This document shows positions 18,210-26,190 of a stretch of DNA of 64,000 nt, piece by piece (the first letter of the stretch is position 1; each line of letters starts with the position of its first letter). The position numbers were made by a program, and so were the translations under genes. This DNA comes from Methylobacterium sp. J-090. Lineage in GTDB: Bacteria > Pseudomonadota > Alphaproteobacteria > Rhizobiales > Beijerinckiaceae. The notes under the pieces are model-generated. The model saw nothing but the letters and a program-made list of their open reading frames with translations. It was not told the DNA's origin and did not search any database. The stretch is from the NCBI RefSeq assembly GCF_022829345.1, contig NZ_JAKSXV010000114.1, positions 1-64,000 on the forward strand, read 5' to 3'.

Positions 18210-18541
18210 GCCCGGGCTGCCAGGAAGGCGTCACGGCCCTTCTCGACCGCCCGCCTATCGAGGCTGCGCAGGCGGTCCCGGACGTCTCCGGCGAGGTCGG
18301 CCTCGCCGGCGGCCGCGAGGAGATCCATCGCGGTCCTGAGCGCCCATTGCTTCGCCCACGCCATGGTCCGGACCGATGGCGCTCCCTCACCGTCACGCCA
18401 CCGGCGGAGCGTACGGGGGCTCTCCCCGAGGTGGTCGCACACCTTGCCTTCCCAATGAGCGCCATGGGCAGCGCGCCCCATGCGGGCGAGCATTTCGTAG
18501 GACGGGGTCTCGTCGAGATCGGGGCCGCCGTTTCCGGACAT
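18188..18541 (-). CDS. putative helix-turn-helix phage protein
   Basis: This 117-aa protein contains VCDHLGESPRTLRRWRDGEGAPSV at about residues 34-57, which reads as a helix-turn-helix recognition segment. It probably binds DNA as an island regulator. The C-terminal half is helical. It is transcribed leftward, downstream of the antirepressor gene. Confidence 0.55.
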   Translation of the reverse strand: MSGNGGPDLDETPSYEMLARMGRAAHGAHWEGKVCDHLGESPRTLRRWRDGEGAPSVRTMAWAKQWALRTAMDLLAAAGEADLAGDVRDRLRSLDRRAVEKGRDAFLAARAQSPVEN

Positions 18542-18605
18542 CGGATCGCTCCAGGCTGCGTGCAGGTAATCGGTAGTGGAGGTGTCCCCACTACCGATGG
18601 GGCGA

Positions 18606-19511
18606 TCAGGCGGCTTCGAAGAGGTTCGCTTGGGGGGAGCCGGAGCCCGACCCGGGGCCGGGCCCCTTGGTCTTCAGGAGATGACGCTCCCAGGACTTGG
18701 ACAGGTAGGTCAGCCCGTAGGGCGTGATGAACGACTGCGCACCCAGATCCCCGACCGCCGCCCGGACGACGAAGACCCCGAGCTTGAGGAAGGGAGCCTT
18801 GGGCACCAGGCTGCCACTTTGGTAGAACAGGAATCCGTCAGCCTTGAGCCAGCCGATGAAGGTGTTGGGCGGGGCGCCGATGGCCCGGGCCGCGTTCTGC
18901 AGGCCGTAGTGCCCCTCGGAGTTCAGGAAGGTGTCGTAGGCCTCGGCCTTGGGAGCGGCCACGGCGAGCACGGCGTCCTTCTCGATCAGGGCCTGATCCT
19001 GCTGGGCGACGGTGGCCTGGAGGGCTAGGTTCTCACGAGCGTAGTGCCCGATGACACCAAGGACCTCCAGGGCGGACGCCGGGTCCTTGAAGAGAGCCAT
19101 GACGTCCATCGCCGACGGGGCGGCCGGGGCACCATAGCGGCCGGTCTTCCGGATCGACGGGAGGACCTCGTGAAACACCCACCTCTGGAACCGCGCGACC
19201 CGGTCCGCCATGGCCACGCCGAGCGAGGCGACCTGCCGACGCGTCGCGATGGCCCTGTACAGCCCCGGCTCGGTTACGACGAGGATCTCCTGCACGCCGC
19301 CAGGGGTCTGCACTGGGAACAGACCCTTCTCGTCGGGGTCGAGGCGCCGGGTCACGGCCGAGGATTCGGCGTAGCCGAGCTCGCGGGCGACGTCGCGGGT
19401 GTCGAACACCGGCTCGCCGTCGCGGGAGTAGATGCGGACGGCACGCCCGTCGAAACGAAAGCCGGCGCCCGAGGCATCGATGCCGGCGGTGATGGGAACG
19501 AGGGCACTCAT
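18606..19511 (-). CDS. phage antirepressor (BRO-N plus KilA-C type)
   Basis: This 301-aa protein has an N-terminal BRO-like domain (about residues 15-120: FRFDGRAVRIYSRDGEPVF DTRDVARELGY, then EPGLYRAIATRR and FQRWVFHEVLPSIRKTGRYG) and a C-terminal KilA-C/ANT-type domain (ALIEKDAVLAVAAPKAEAYD, RAIGAPPNTFIGWLKADGFL, SFITPYGLTYLSK). This layout is typical of phage antirepressors, which inactivate repressors or bind DNA. The start is ATG 19511, overlapping the upstream small gene by one base. Confidence 0.88.
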   Translation of the reverse strand: MSALVPITAGIDASGAGFRFDGRAVRIYSRDGEPVFDTRDVARELGYAESSAVTRRLDPDEKGLFPVQTPGGVQEILVVTEPGLYRAIATRRQVASLGVAMADRVARFQRWVFHEVLPSIRKTGRYGAPAAPSAMDVMALFKDPASALEVLGVIGHYARENLALQATVAQQDQALIEKDAVLAVAAPKAEAYDTFLNSEGHYGLQNAARAIGAPPNTFIGWLKADGFLFYQSGSLVPKAPFLKLGVFVVRAAVGDLGAQSFITPYGLTYLSKSWERHLLKTKGPGPGSGSGSPQANLFEAA

Positions 19512-19690
19512 CAGTTCATCCCCCGGCGCTTGAGGGCGGCCCGCTGAGTGGCGCGGCGGCGGGCCACCAGGTCGCGGCACTGGCGGAGCTTCTCCTGGAG
19601 GAATGCCTCGCGCTGGTCCCTGCTCATGCCCTCCATCTGTTCCAGCAGGGCCTCCGTATTTCTGATATCGCGGTCTTCAGCTTCGGACAC
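19511..19690 (-). CDS. small basic helical protein upstream of the antirepressor
   Basis: A 59-aa frame read from GTG 19690 (VSEAEDRDIRNTEALLEQME...), ending in LRQCRDLVARRRATQRAALKR. Its TGA overlaps the antirepressor ATG by one base, which indicates translational coupling. A shorter ATG start lies at about 19637. It has no known domain. Confidence 0.45.
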   Translation of the reverse strand: MSEAEDRDIRNTEALLEQMEGMSRDQREAFLQEKLRQCRDLVARRRATQRAALKRRGMN

Positions 19691-19836
19691 GGGTGCTTCC
19701 GTTTCGTCTGGAGTACGACCGGTGGGGGTGTGGCGCCCCCGCCGGTCAGCCGACCGAATCGGTTAACCAGATTGTCCCACCGGAGAGTCTCAGGAGCAAA
19801 CTTGCCCTCCAGACTCTGCCACGGCATGCTCTGCGC

Positions 19837-20106
19837 ATGGCCACGAATCCTCACTCCGTACTCTCCGCAGCCCAATGCCGGGCAGCCCGAGCCCTACTAG
19901 GCGCCAAGCAGGGGGACCTCTCCGAATGGTCGGGGGTGGCAAAAGGGACTGTGGCCGGATTCGAGATGGGGAAGCGGCAGACAAACAGGGCAATCCTCGC
20001 GGCCCTGAGGCAGGCCTTGGAGGCACACGGCGTGCGCTTCATGGACGCCGGCGAGACGCACGGCGCGGGGGTCTACCTGGCAGGGCAAGGGTCTCCTCAG
20101 GATTGA
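19837..20106 (+). CDS. XRE-family (Cro/CI-like) HTH regulator
   Basis: This 89-aa protein has an HTH domain: LSAAQCRAARALLGAKQGDLSEWSGVAKGTVAGFEMG. The C-terminal part (LRQALEAHGVRFMDAG) matches a common short XRE family. It is transcribed divergently from the antirepressor unit, the arrangement of a lysogeny switch. The start is the ATG at 19837; the longer upstream reading is not supported. Confidence 0.82.
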   Translation: MATNPHSVLSAAQCRAARALLGAKQGDLSEWSGVAKGTVAGFEMGKRQTNRAILAALRQALEAHGVRFMDAGETHGAGVYLAGQGSPQD

Positions 20107-20426
20107 GGAGACCCTTCCGGCCTGGCGGTGGACCGCTTCCGTAGGTTCCCAGGCAAGGCGCCCCACCGTTCCAGGCAGGCGTCCACTCCGTGCGAGGCGG
20201 CGAGCGCGTCGATCTCGGCCCGGCTCGGCTTCCTGCGCAGCCGCCCCTCCCAGTCGCAATCGCCGGGCGGGGCCTGGCCGCGGGCAGTCCTGATCCGTAT
20301 CAGGGCCGTCCAGACAGTGCCTTGGCATACACCCATCGAGGCCGCGTAGGCACCGACGGAACCGGCCGAGGCGACGCCGGCCTCGACCTCGGCATCATCG
20401 AGGATGCGGACTGGGCGCCAGGCCAT
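20097..20426 (-). CDS. hypothetical protein with HTH-like segment
   Basis: This 109-aa protein contains GAYAASMGVCQGTVWTALIR, a probable helix-turn-helix, and a second helical part (PSRAEIDALAASHGVDACLE). It is probably DNA-binding. Its ATG overlaps the stop of the upstream gene at 20426. It converges with the XRE gene, whose 3' end it overlaps by 10 bp. Confidence 0.55.
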   Translation of the reverse strand: MAWRPVRILDDAEVEAGVASAGSVGAYAASMGVCQGTVWTALIRIRTARGQAPPGDCDWEGRLRRKPSRAEIDALAASHGVDACLERWGALPGNLRKRSTARPEGSPQS

Positions 20427-20776
20427 TAGGACCCCATGGCCTCGCGATGGTCGTCGACGGCCTTGCGATGGCTTCGCAGGGCACGGGTGAGATCGATCAC
20501 CGCTTCCTGGAGATCGCCGATGATCTGCTGGTCACTGGCGTGAAACTTCATGACCGTGGGGCGCTGGACGTAGTTCGCCGCCTCGGACAGGGCCTCCTCA
20601 GGGCGGCGGCTTTGCTTCCGGTAGGCGCCGAACACGGCAGCGAACCCGCCGCCGACGATAGTCAGCAGGCCGAAGATCGCCTCCTTGTAGGGCCGGACCA
20701 CCTCCCAGGTGACGGAGGCGCCGTGCAGGAAACCGTTCGACAGGTCAGCGAGGACACTCACGCACTCGGCTCCCAA
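20426..20776 (-). CDS. single-TM membrane protein with helical tail (lysis region)
   Basis: This 116-aa protein has one clear membrane helix (AIFGLLTIVGGGFAAVFGAY, about residues 32-51) followed by a charged helical C-terminus (IGDLQEAVIDLTRALRSHRKA). Its place at the end of a lysis cassette suggests a holin, antiholin or other lysis accessory, but there is no family match I can name. Confidence 0.5.
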   Translation of the reverse strand: MGAECVSVLADLSNGFLHGASVTWEVVRPYKEAIFGLLTIVGGGFAAVFGAYRKQSRRPEEALSEAANYVQRPTVMKFHASDQQIIGDLQEAVIDLTRALRSHRKAVDDHREAMGS

Positions 20777-21249
20777 TACGTCCTGGCGGGCGGGTTCTCC
20801 CGCATCGCCTTCTTCCAGAGCCAGTCCGCGGTCGCGGCGTCTCGGGCTGCGAACCAGGCGCTGACAAGGTCACCCCAGGCCAGGACGCCGTATACAAAGA
20901 CACCCGTCGTGACCGGCTCGTCCGGCACGATGAACATCACCGAAACGAACGACCACAGACCGGCGCCGAGGAGTGCCGTCCCGACCCGAAGCGCCGGGGT
21001 CCGTCTCCAATGGCCATTTATTAGAAGGGCCGCGATTCGGATGAGGGCGATGAGGCCGATGACGACGCCCCACTCCCTCTCTGTCGCCCATTCGGAGAAG
21101 CGAGCCCATTGGGCCCCGGTGTCGAACACGGGGCCGAGGAGCAGGGCCAGCGAGAAGGCGAGCGCGAGGAACGCGCCCTGCCACTCCATGATGCGCGTCG
21201 GCGTGAAGATCCACAGCGCCGGCTGCGCCCTGACCTTGACCACGTTCAT
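20758..21249 (-). CDS. multi-TM membrane protein (lysis region, possible holin)
   Basis: This 163-aa protein has four predicted membrane helices (AFLALAFSLALLLGPVF; WGVVIGLIALIRIAALL; VGTALLGAGLWSFVSVMFIV; TTGVFVYGVLAWGDLVSAWF). The start is the ATG at 21249; upstream in-frame sequence is the shadow of the spanin genes. Position beside the muramidase and spanins makes a holin-like role possible. Confidence 0.5.
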   Translation of the reverse strand: MNVVKVRAQPALWIFTPTRIMEWQGAFLALAFSLALLLGPVFDTGAQWARFSEWATEREWGVVIGLIALIRIAALLINGHWRRTPALRVGTALLGAGLWSFVSVMFIVPDEPVTTGVFVYGVLAWGDLVSAWFAARDAATADWLWKKAMRENPPARTYWEPSA

Positions 21250-21467
21250 GGGCGCCACCCGCACTGCAGGGCCCCAAATTCGTTGTGCGCGAGGGTCTCC
21301 CGCTTCCGCGCCGGGGACATCGCCGCGAGCTCGGCCGACGAGGGCCTGATCGGCTTCTCGACGGAGCAGAAGCTTCCGCCCCCAGCTCCGCCAGTCAGCG
21401 TGGAGCATGCTCCCAACGAAAACGTCAGGGCGATTGCCAGCGTCCACATCCTGATCATCTGGACCAC
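21246..21467 (-). CDS. o-spanin-like lipoprotein (Rz1-like)
   Basis: This 73-aa protein has a lipoprotein signal ending in LGAC (lipobox) and a short mature part with SVEKPIRPSSAEL and a terminal CGW. It overlaps the 3' end of the i-spanin-like gene in another frame. Small size, lipobox and overlap are the hallmarks of Rz1-type outer-membrane spanins, which fuse inner and outer membranes during lysis. Confidence 0.7.
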   Translation of the reverse strand: MVQMIRMWTLAIALTFSLGACSTLTGGAGGGSFCSVEKPIRPSSAELAAMSPARKRETLAHNEFGALQCGWRP

Positions 21468-21778
21468 CTCCCCAACTCGGCGGCGACCTCATCGTCCGTC
21501 CTCCCCTCTATCGATGCCTCGATGCGCTCCCGGTCCGCCTTGGCCGCGGCGTTGGCCGTCTCGACACCGGCGCGGCCTTCCCGGCGCCCGGCCGCGCGGA
21601 ATCGGCCGGCGGCGAACACCAGGCCGAGCACCACGGCGCCGGCCGCCGCGAACCAGCGCGCGACCTTCGACGAGGCCAGCAGGCCCAGGGCGATCCCGCC
21701 CATGGGCGTGAACACGAACAGGGCGATCAGCCCGATCAGCGCACCGACGGGCATGTAGGTGAGGAGATCCATCCTCAT
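21455..21778 (-). CDS. i-spanin-like membrane protein (Rz-like)
   Basis: This 107-aa protein has two hydrophobic segments near the N-terminus (VGALIGLIALFVFTPMGGIALG; FAAAGAVVLGLVFAAG) and a charged helical tail (VETANAAAKADRERIEASIEG). With the overlapping lipoprotein it forms a spanin-like pair. Having two hydrophobic segments is unlike the single anchor of classical Rz, so the role is likely but not certain. Confidence 0.55.
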   Translation of the reverse strand: MRMDLLTYMPVGALIGLIALFVFTPMGGIALGLLASSKVARWFAAAGAVVLGLVFAAGRFRAAGRREGRAGVETANAAAKADRERIEASIEGRTDDEVAAELGRWSR

Positions 21779-23019
21779 GCGACGAGCCTCCCCGCCCGGT
21801 ACGCCCTGATCGAGCTACCGAGGAGCGACCCGCCGACGGCGACCGCGGTGGCGCAGACGCCGGCGACCGCGATGGCCTGCCAGTGCTTCAGGCCCCAGGC
21901 GATGACGGTGGCGCCGAAACCCTCGCCGACGATGGAGGCCACGGATTCCCGCGCGGCCTTCGCGCTGTCGATCCCGCCCTTCACCTGGTCGACCGTGGAC
22001 TGCGCTGTGGCCGCGTAGCCCTGGTAGACGCCGACGACGCCCAAGCCGGCCGCGCCGCCCTTGCGGAACCGGTCGCCGATCCTGGCGGCGAAGGAGGCCT
22101 GCTTGACCTCCTTCTTGGTGGCGGTCTCACGGGCGCCCTGCGAGATCTTCGGCGCGTTCTCCAGCCGGGTCACGAACTCCGGCGTGGCGACGCCGTCCCC
22201 GGTCATGCCGAGCTCGACCTGCGCCCCTGCCACGGCTCGGCGCACCTTGGGGCCGAAATCGCCGTCAACCTTGACGACCATTCCGAAGGCGTTGAGCGCC
22301 TCCTGCAGCGCCCGGACGCGCGGGTTCTTGTCTCCCAGCTTCAGCACCGTCGGATCGGCGACGACCTGGGCGGCGACCGGTGCGGCGCGCAGCTGCGCGG
22401 TCCAGGTCGCGTACCCCTCGGCCAGCTTCGTGTCGTACTCGTTCTTACGGTACGCGAGCCCGTTGTAGCCCTTCGCGAACCCGGCCCAGTCGTGGGCGCC
22501 GAGCTTCTTGAGCAGCCCCTTCGAGCGCATGAAGGCGATGCCGCAGGCCAGGTGCGCAGGCAGCCCGCCTCGGGTCAGGGCAGCATGCATCTCCACCGCG
22601 GACCCGTAGCCGGCGGCGGCGAAATTGAATCCCATGACCTGCCACAGGCCCATCGAAACGGACTGGTAGGCGGCCTCGGCATGGAGGGCGGCCGCCTTGG
22701 CAATCAGCGCGAGACGACCGGCTGACGTCTTCTGGTCGGCGTACTGCGTGGACCCAGGGCCCTGCCATTTCGGAACCGTCAGACCCTGCTTCTTCGCCGT
22801 GGCCACCAGGCCGGGGGCGAGCAGCTTGAGCCGCTTCAGGAAGATGTGCCGCTCGAAGAGCATGGCGGGCTCGATGCCGTCGGACGGATCGAGGTCTGCC
22901 GCCTCGAAAGGCCGGCCCCCGGTCTCGGTCTGGACGACGGTGAGGAGGCATGCGGGCTCGACGCCGGCTTGCGGGGAGTAGGCGACACAGGCCTGCACGA
23001 TGTCGTTGGGGAGGCGCAT
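21775..23019 (-). CDS. phage endolysin: N-acetylmuramidase with peptidoglycan-binding domain
   Basis: This 414-aa protein has an N-terminal muramidase domain of the DUF3380 type (about residues 1-190; TVVQTETGG contains the likely catalytic Glu, and SMGLWQVMGFNFAAAGY is characteristic). A PG_binding_1 domain follows (LKLGDKNPRVRALQEALNAFGMVVKVDGDFG, about 225-285). The C-terminus adds a helical stretch and a membrane helix (HWQAIAVAGVCATAVAVGGSLL). It cleaves murein at lysis. A C-terminal membrane anchor is unusual. The start is ATG 23019. Confidence 0.88.
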   Translation of the reverse strand: MRLPNDIVQACVAYSPQAGVEPACLLTVVQTETGGRPFEAADLDPSDGIEPAMLFERHIFLKRLKLLAPGLVATAKKQGLTVPKWQGPGSTQYADQKTSAGRLALIAKAAALHAEAAYQSVSMGLWQVMGFNFAAAGYGSAVEMHAALTRGGLPAHLACGIAFMRSKGLLKKLGAHDWAGFAKGYNGLAYRKNEYDTKLAEGYATWTAQLRAAPVAAQVVADPTVLKLGDKNPRVRALQEALNAFGMVVKVDGDFGPKVRRAVAGAQVELGMTGDGVATPEFVTRLENAPKISQGARETATKKEVKQASFAARIGDRFRKGGAAGLGVVGVYQGYAATAQSTVDQVKGGIDSAKAARESVASIVGEGFGATVIAWGLKHWQAIAVAGVCATAVAVGGSLLGSSIRAYRAGRLVA

Positions 23020-23076
23020 GCCCGGCTCCGGGATGATGGAAGGCCGGCACCGCCAGGAAGCGGGAGATCCTCAGGA

Positions 23077-23467
23077 TCAGGACAGGGTGAGGGGAGAACC
23101 CGGACCCGACGGCGCCGTGCCTGAGAAGGGGCGGCCGGCGTCTGCAACGGACACCCCCCGCGGTGCCCGCTCGTAGACTTCCCGCGGGGCATCGGCGTAC
23201 CGGCGCGGTGCCATGCTCTCGTCGGTCTCGATGACCACCCGGACCCGAAGGCCTAACCGCCTCGGCCATGGAGATCGCCCTCTTGAGCGAGATCTCCTCG
23301 CGTCCGTTCATGAACCTTTTCACGAACTGGCGGCGGGTGGAGGCCAGGTTCCGGGCGATCTCGGCCGGCGTGTAGCCCTTGCCCTCGATGCGGTCCCGGA
23401 CGTGATCGACGACTTCATCGCGCGCCACGACGTAGGCGTCGCTCACGCAAGGACGAACCGAACTCAT
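23077..23467 (-). pseudogene. HTH regulator with an apparent 1-base frameshift near 23250
   Basis: From ATG 23467 the first 70 residues form an HTH protein (YTPAEIARNLASTRRQFVKRFMNGREEISLKRAISMAEAV). The same frame then reads into unnatural Gly/Arg/Pro sequence. Shifting by one base near 23250 continues a plausible protein (LRVRVVIETDESMAPRRYAD...) to a stop at 23077-23079, about 130 aa in all. It could be a mutation, a sequencing error or programmed frameshifting. As the gene next to the divergent promoter it is a candidate repressor. Confidence 0.5.
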
Positions 23468-23852
23468 GTGATGGAAAGCCCCGATCCCTGAGACCGCGCA
23501 ACTGTATGGAATCGCTGCCGATTCGCCGACCTACTAGTAGGTAGGCGACGTCAAGGGCCTCTGGGACGGCTTGATGGGCGGAGCCCGCAAATAAAGTTGG
23601 CTCCTGAGGCGAGGCCGAGAATTCGATTTCAGGACCGGGTGGAGGATTCTTCAGCCCGCCTCGAAGTCACCAACGCCAGGCCTCTCATACCCGCGATGGA
23701 TCGGGGGTCGCGACCTGTCTGGGTCAGCGCGGAAGTAGCGGGGTGCGCCGGATTTCCGGCGGGCTAAGACCCTCTGGTAATAGGGCAAATCCGGGTGAAC
23801 ATGTCTCGTAACCGTGGCGGTGTGGTGCCTGCTCGCGGTCATCGAGATCCCC
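23468..23852. promoter_or_regulatory. divergent promoter region of the HTH and polymerase-like genes
   Basis: This 385-bp gene-free stretch contains a perfect 14-bp palindrome and comparatively AT-rich tracts around 23590-23640. It separates the leftward HTH/lysis side from the rightward polymerase-like gene, so promoters for both should lie here. Confidence 0.45.
23529..23542. promoter_or_regulatory. candidate operator, perfect 14-bp palindrome
   Basis: ACCTACTAGTAGGT is a perfect palindrome 62 bp upstream of the HTH gene start. Its size and place suit a dimeric HTH repressor operator. Binding by the adjacent HTH protein is inference. Confidence 0.5.
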
Positions 23853-25580
23853 ATGGCCCCCCATTCAGCAGCCCAATCGCGATCCCTGGACTATCACTGG
23901 TCCGTCCCCGATCACCTCCACGATCTCCCCGGCCTCGCCACCCTCGGCAAGAACCCGTACCGGAAGGCCCGCGCCAGCGTCCTGGCGTCCGCGCTGATCG
24001 CGCACGGCACCGAACAGCCCGTGGTCTCGTACTCCCGGCGGCGCGACTGGTACGTCAATAGATTCGAGAATACCGCCTTCTCTCACAGGACCGTCGTCAA
24101 CGCGGTGGACGAGGCCGTCTCGGCCGGCCTGCTGGGGCACCTAAAGGCCAAGCCTGGCGACCACCTGACCACCGGCCTGCAATCGGTCTTCTGGGCCGAG
24201 GACGCCTTGGTCGATGCCCTCGGCGACGTGACGCTGGAGTACGAGCGGGGCAGCCCCATCCGCTTGCGGGACGCCGAGGGCAACCCGATGGCATTCCGTG
24301 AGACGGAGCGCGTCGCTCGCATGCGGCGCGAGATGGACGGCATCAACGCCTACATGAGCCAGATCTCGGTCGGCATCTCCGACGAGGCCGACCCCAGCGA
24401 CTGGGATGTTGGCCGGCACCGCATCCGGGCCAGGAAGGTGAAGGATGGCCGGGAGACGTGGGCGACGGTCTGCCCCACACCCGGCAACGACGTGTATCGC
24501 GTCTATGGCCGTGGCCGCTTCGACAAGGGCGGCAGGATCTACGGGTGGTGGCAGAGCCTGCCGAAAATCCGGCGGTCCGAGCTCCTCATCGATGGCGAGG
24601 TTACGTTCGAGCCCGACTTCGAGTTCATCCACCCCAAGTTGCTCTACGCGCTGCGCGGAGCCGTCCTCGTCGGCGACCCTTACGTGACCGGCGTCTTCCC
24701 TCGGGCCCATGGCAAGCTCGCCTTAAACGTGGCGCTGAACGCCTGGTCCCTCCCGCTGGCCATCAACGCGCTGCTGTTCCGGAACATCGAATCCCCGGGC
24801 GCCTGGCCTCACACCAGGTCGTACACGGAGCGGCTGGTCAACGCCGTCGTCGCCCGGAACGCGCCCATCGCCGCCGACATCGGAGCCGACCGAGGCATCG
24901 ACCTGATGAACATCGACAGCGGGATCGCCGTCCGCGTTCTCAAGGCCTGCGAGAAGGCCGGCATCGAGGCTCTCCCGATCCACGATTCCTTTCGTGTCAG
25001 GGCGAGCCACGAGGGTCAGGTGACCGCCATTATGCAGCAGGTTCTTGACGTGACCCTTGTCGCGATTTCACCTTCCAGATCAAAGGGATCGTTCAAAATG
25101 GTTCCACATATGAGACTCCCCCCTTCGCCGGAGGCCCGGGATGCCTCTCTCCCGAAGGGGTCCGTGGTCTCCTCTCCTCCGGTGGTCGCCCCCGCTGCGG
25201 AGCCCGTGGTCGCCCCTTCTCCGGAGGGCCGTGGGAGTACCCCTTCCTCTTTGGAGACCCTCTCTCCGGAGGTTCTGTGCGGTCCTGGTGCCGGTGTGAC
25301 CGCTCCCTTCCCGGAGGGTGAGGAGAGCCTCCTTTCCGGAGGGACCGGGTCTCCCTCTTCGGAGCCCTCGTTCCGCCCCGTCCTGCCCGTGAGACTTCTC
25401 TCCGGTCCCGTTCTCTCCGGCCCGTCGTCGACCCCGCGCCCCTTTCTCCGCCCCCTGTCTCGTCACCCGCTCCCGTCGACCGTCCCCCCCTGCCGGCCTT
25501 CATCCAGGTCCTGCTCAACGAGGAGCGAGCGCTGGCCAAAGCCGCCGCCGAGGCCTCTGCCCTGGCCGCTGCCCAGGTGA
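23853..25580 (+). CDS. large island protein with possible family-A polymerase-like motifs
   Basis: This 575-aa protein has a globular part of about 410 residues and a Pro/Ser-rich tail. Three segments recall family-A polymerases or single-subunit RNA polymerases: FEPDFEFIHPKLLYALRG (Asp about 255, motif A-like), RAHGKLALNVALNA (Arg-X3-Lys at 284/288, motif B-like) and LPIHDSFRV (His-Asp about 377, motif C-like). Spacing between A and C is shorter than in PolA or T7 RNA polymerase, so this is tentative. The start is the ATG at 23853. The last 40 or so residues look out of frame. Confidence 0.55.
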   Translation: MAPHSAAQSRSLDYHWSVPDHLHDLPGLATLGKNPYRKARASVLASALIAHGTEQPVVSYSRRRDWYVNRFENTAFSHRTVVNAVDEAVSAGLLGHLKAKPGDHLTTGLQSVFWAEDALVDALGDVTLEYERGSPIRLRDAEGNPMAFRETERVARMRREMDGINAYMSQISVGISDEADPSDWDVGRHRIRARKVKDGRETWATVCPTPGNDVYRVYGRGRFDKGGRIYGWWQSLPKIRRSELLIDGEVTFEPDFEFIHPKLLYALRGAVLVGDPYVTGVFPRAHGKLALNVALNAWSLPLAINALLFRNIESPGAWPHTRSYTERLVNAVVARNAPIAADIGADRGIDLMNIDSGIAVRVLKACEKAGIEALPIHDSFRVRASHEGQVTAIMQQVLDVTLVAISPSRSKGSFKMVPHMRLPPSPEARDASLPKGSVVSSPPVVAPAAEPVVAPSPEGRGSTPSSLETLSPEVLCGPGAGVTAPFPEGEESLLSGGTGSPSSEPSFRPVLPVRLLSGPVLSGPSSTPRPFLRPLSRHPLPSTVPPCRPSSRSCSTRSERWPKPPPRPLPWPLPR

Positions 25581-25903
25581 GGGAATCCCCTGTCCCCGTC
25601 CCGCGCAAAGAGAGCATGTGGGCCCCTCTGCCCCCTCGCACGGATTCCCCCGCACCGGTCAGGCAGGTGGCCGTGGCGACCGTCCCTGCGCCTCGTCCTC
25701 AGGTCCGGCCGCTGGTGAGGATCGAAATGGCGCCCGTGGCCCAGGTGGCCTCGCCGGAGCCTAAGGCGACTGCTCCGGACCCGGACAAGATTTGGGCGTC
25801 AATGTCTCGTGAGGATCGTAGCGCCCATCTCAGATCGTTGGCCGACAGGGCGAGGGCCATCAGCGAAGAAAGGAAGCGCAAGGCCGTCTCCGCCTTCAGA
25901 TAG
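25322..25903 (+). CDS. downstream frame with coiled-coil and Pro-rich tail
   Basis: This frame is open from 25322 to 25903 and includes natural-looking sequence upstream of its first usual start (GTG 25577): LPAFIQVLLNEERALAKAAAE is a plausible helix, while the overlapping frame there reads SRSCSTRSERWPKPPPRP. The C-terminus (MSREDRSAHLRSLADRARAI) is helical and basic. It may be the true tail of the polymerase-like protein reached by a frameshift in the repetitive Pro-rich stretch, or a separate gene from GTG 25577, which overlaps the upstream stop. Confidence 0.45.
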   Translation, partial: GEPPFRRDRVSLFGALVPPRPARETSLRSRSLRPVVDPAPLSPPPVSSPAPVDRPPLPAFIQVLLNEERALAKAAAEASALAAAQVRESPVPVPRKESMWAPLPPRTDSPAPVRQVAVATVPAPRPQVRPLVRIEMAPVAQVASPEPKATAPDPDKIWASMSREDRSAHLRSLADRARAISEERKRKAVSAFR

Positions 25904-25978
25904 GCGTTGTCTATTGCCACGAGCCTGGTAATATACAGGGGCTCTCGGGCTCGATGAAGTTGCACCACAACTCTCGAT

Positions 25979-26012
25979 GAACCCCTCGTCCTCACGGGCG
26001 GGGGGTTCTTTC
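25979..26012 (+). terminator. intrinsic terminator-like hairpin
   Basis: GAACCCC (25979-25985) pairs with GGGGTTC (26002-26008) and is followed by TTTC. It lies about 75 bp downstream of the 25903 stop and fits termination of the rightward unit. Confidence 0.5.
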
Positions 26013-26052
26013 ATGTCTGGGCATGCCCCGAGGCGGCATCGCGCATGCCCAT

Positions 26053-26119
26053 TTCAACAACATGATTTCCCCAACACGTGTTGTTCAAACCGTGGTTGAT
26101 GACGCGTCCCGTGTTGGGG
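26053..26119. repeat. cluster of inverted repeats
   Basis: CAACACGTGTTG (26072-26083) is a perfect 12-bp palindrome. CCCCAACACG (26069-26078) is the reverse complement of CGTGTTGGGG (26110-26119), and TTCAACAACA at 26053 is nearly the complement of TGTTGTTCAA. The region is AT-richer than its surroundings. It may be a regulatory or replication site of the island. Confidence 0.4.
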
Positions 26120-26190
26120 GCTTCATGTAGGCCGTCGGCGTCCCCCTCGGGGGTTGTCCGTTGCATGTCGTGGCGGCCCCCTTCATGGGC

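Noticed and set aside
22445..23467. 340-aa fusion of the HTH protein reading through the endolysin region
   Set aside because: After residue 70 the frame is antisense-like out-of-frame translation of the endolysin gene; a one-base frameshift explains the real end better.
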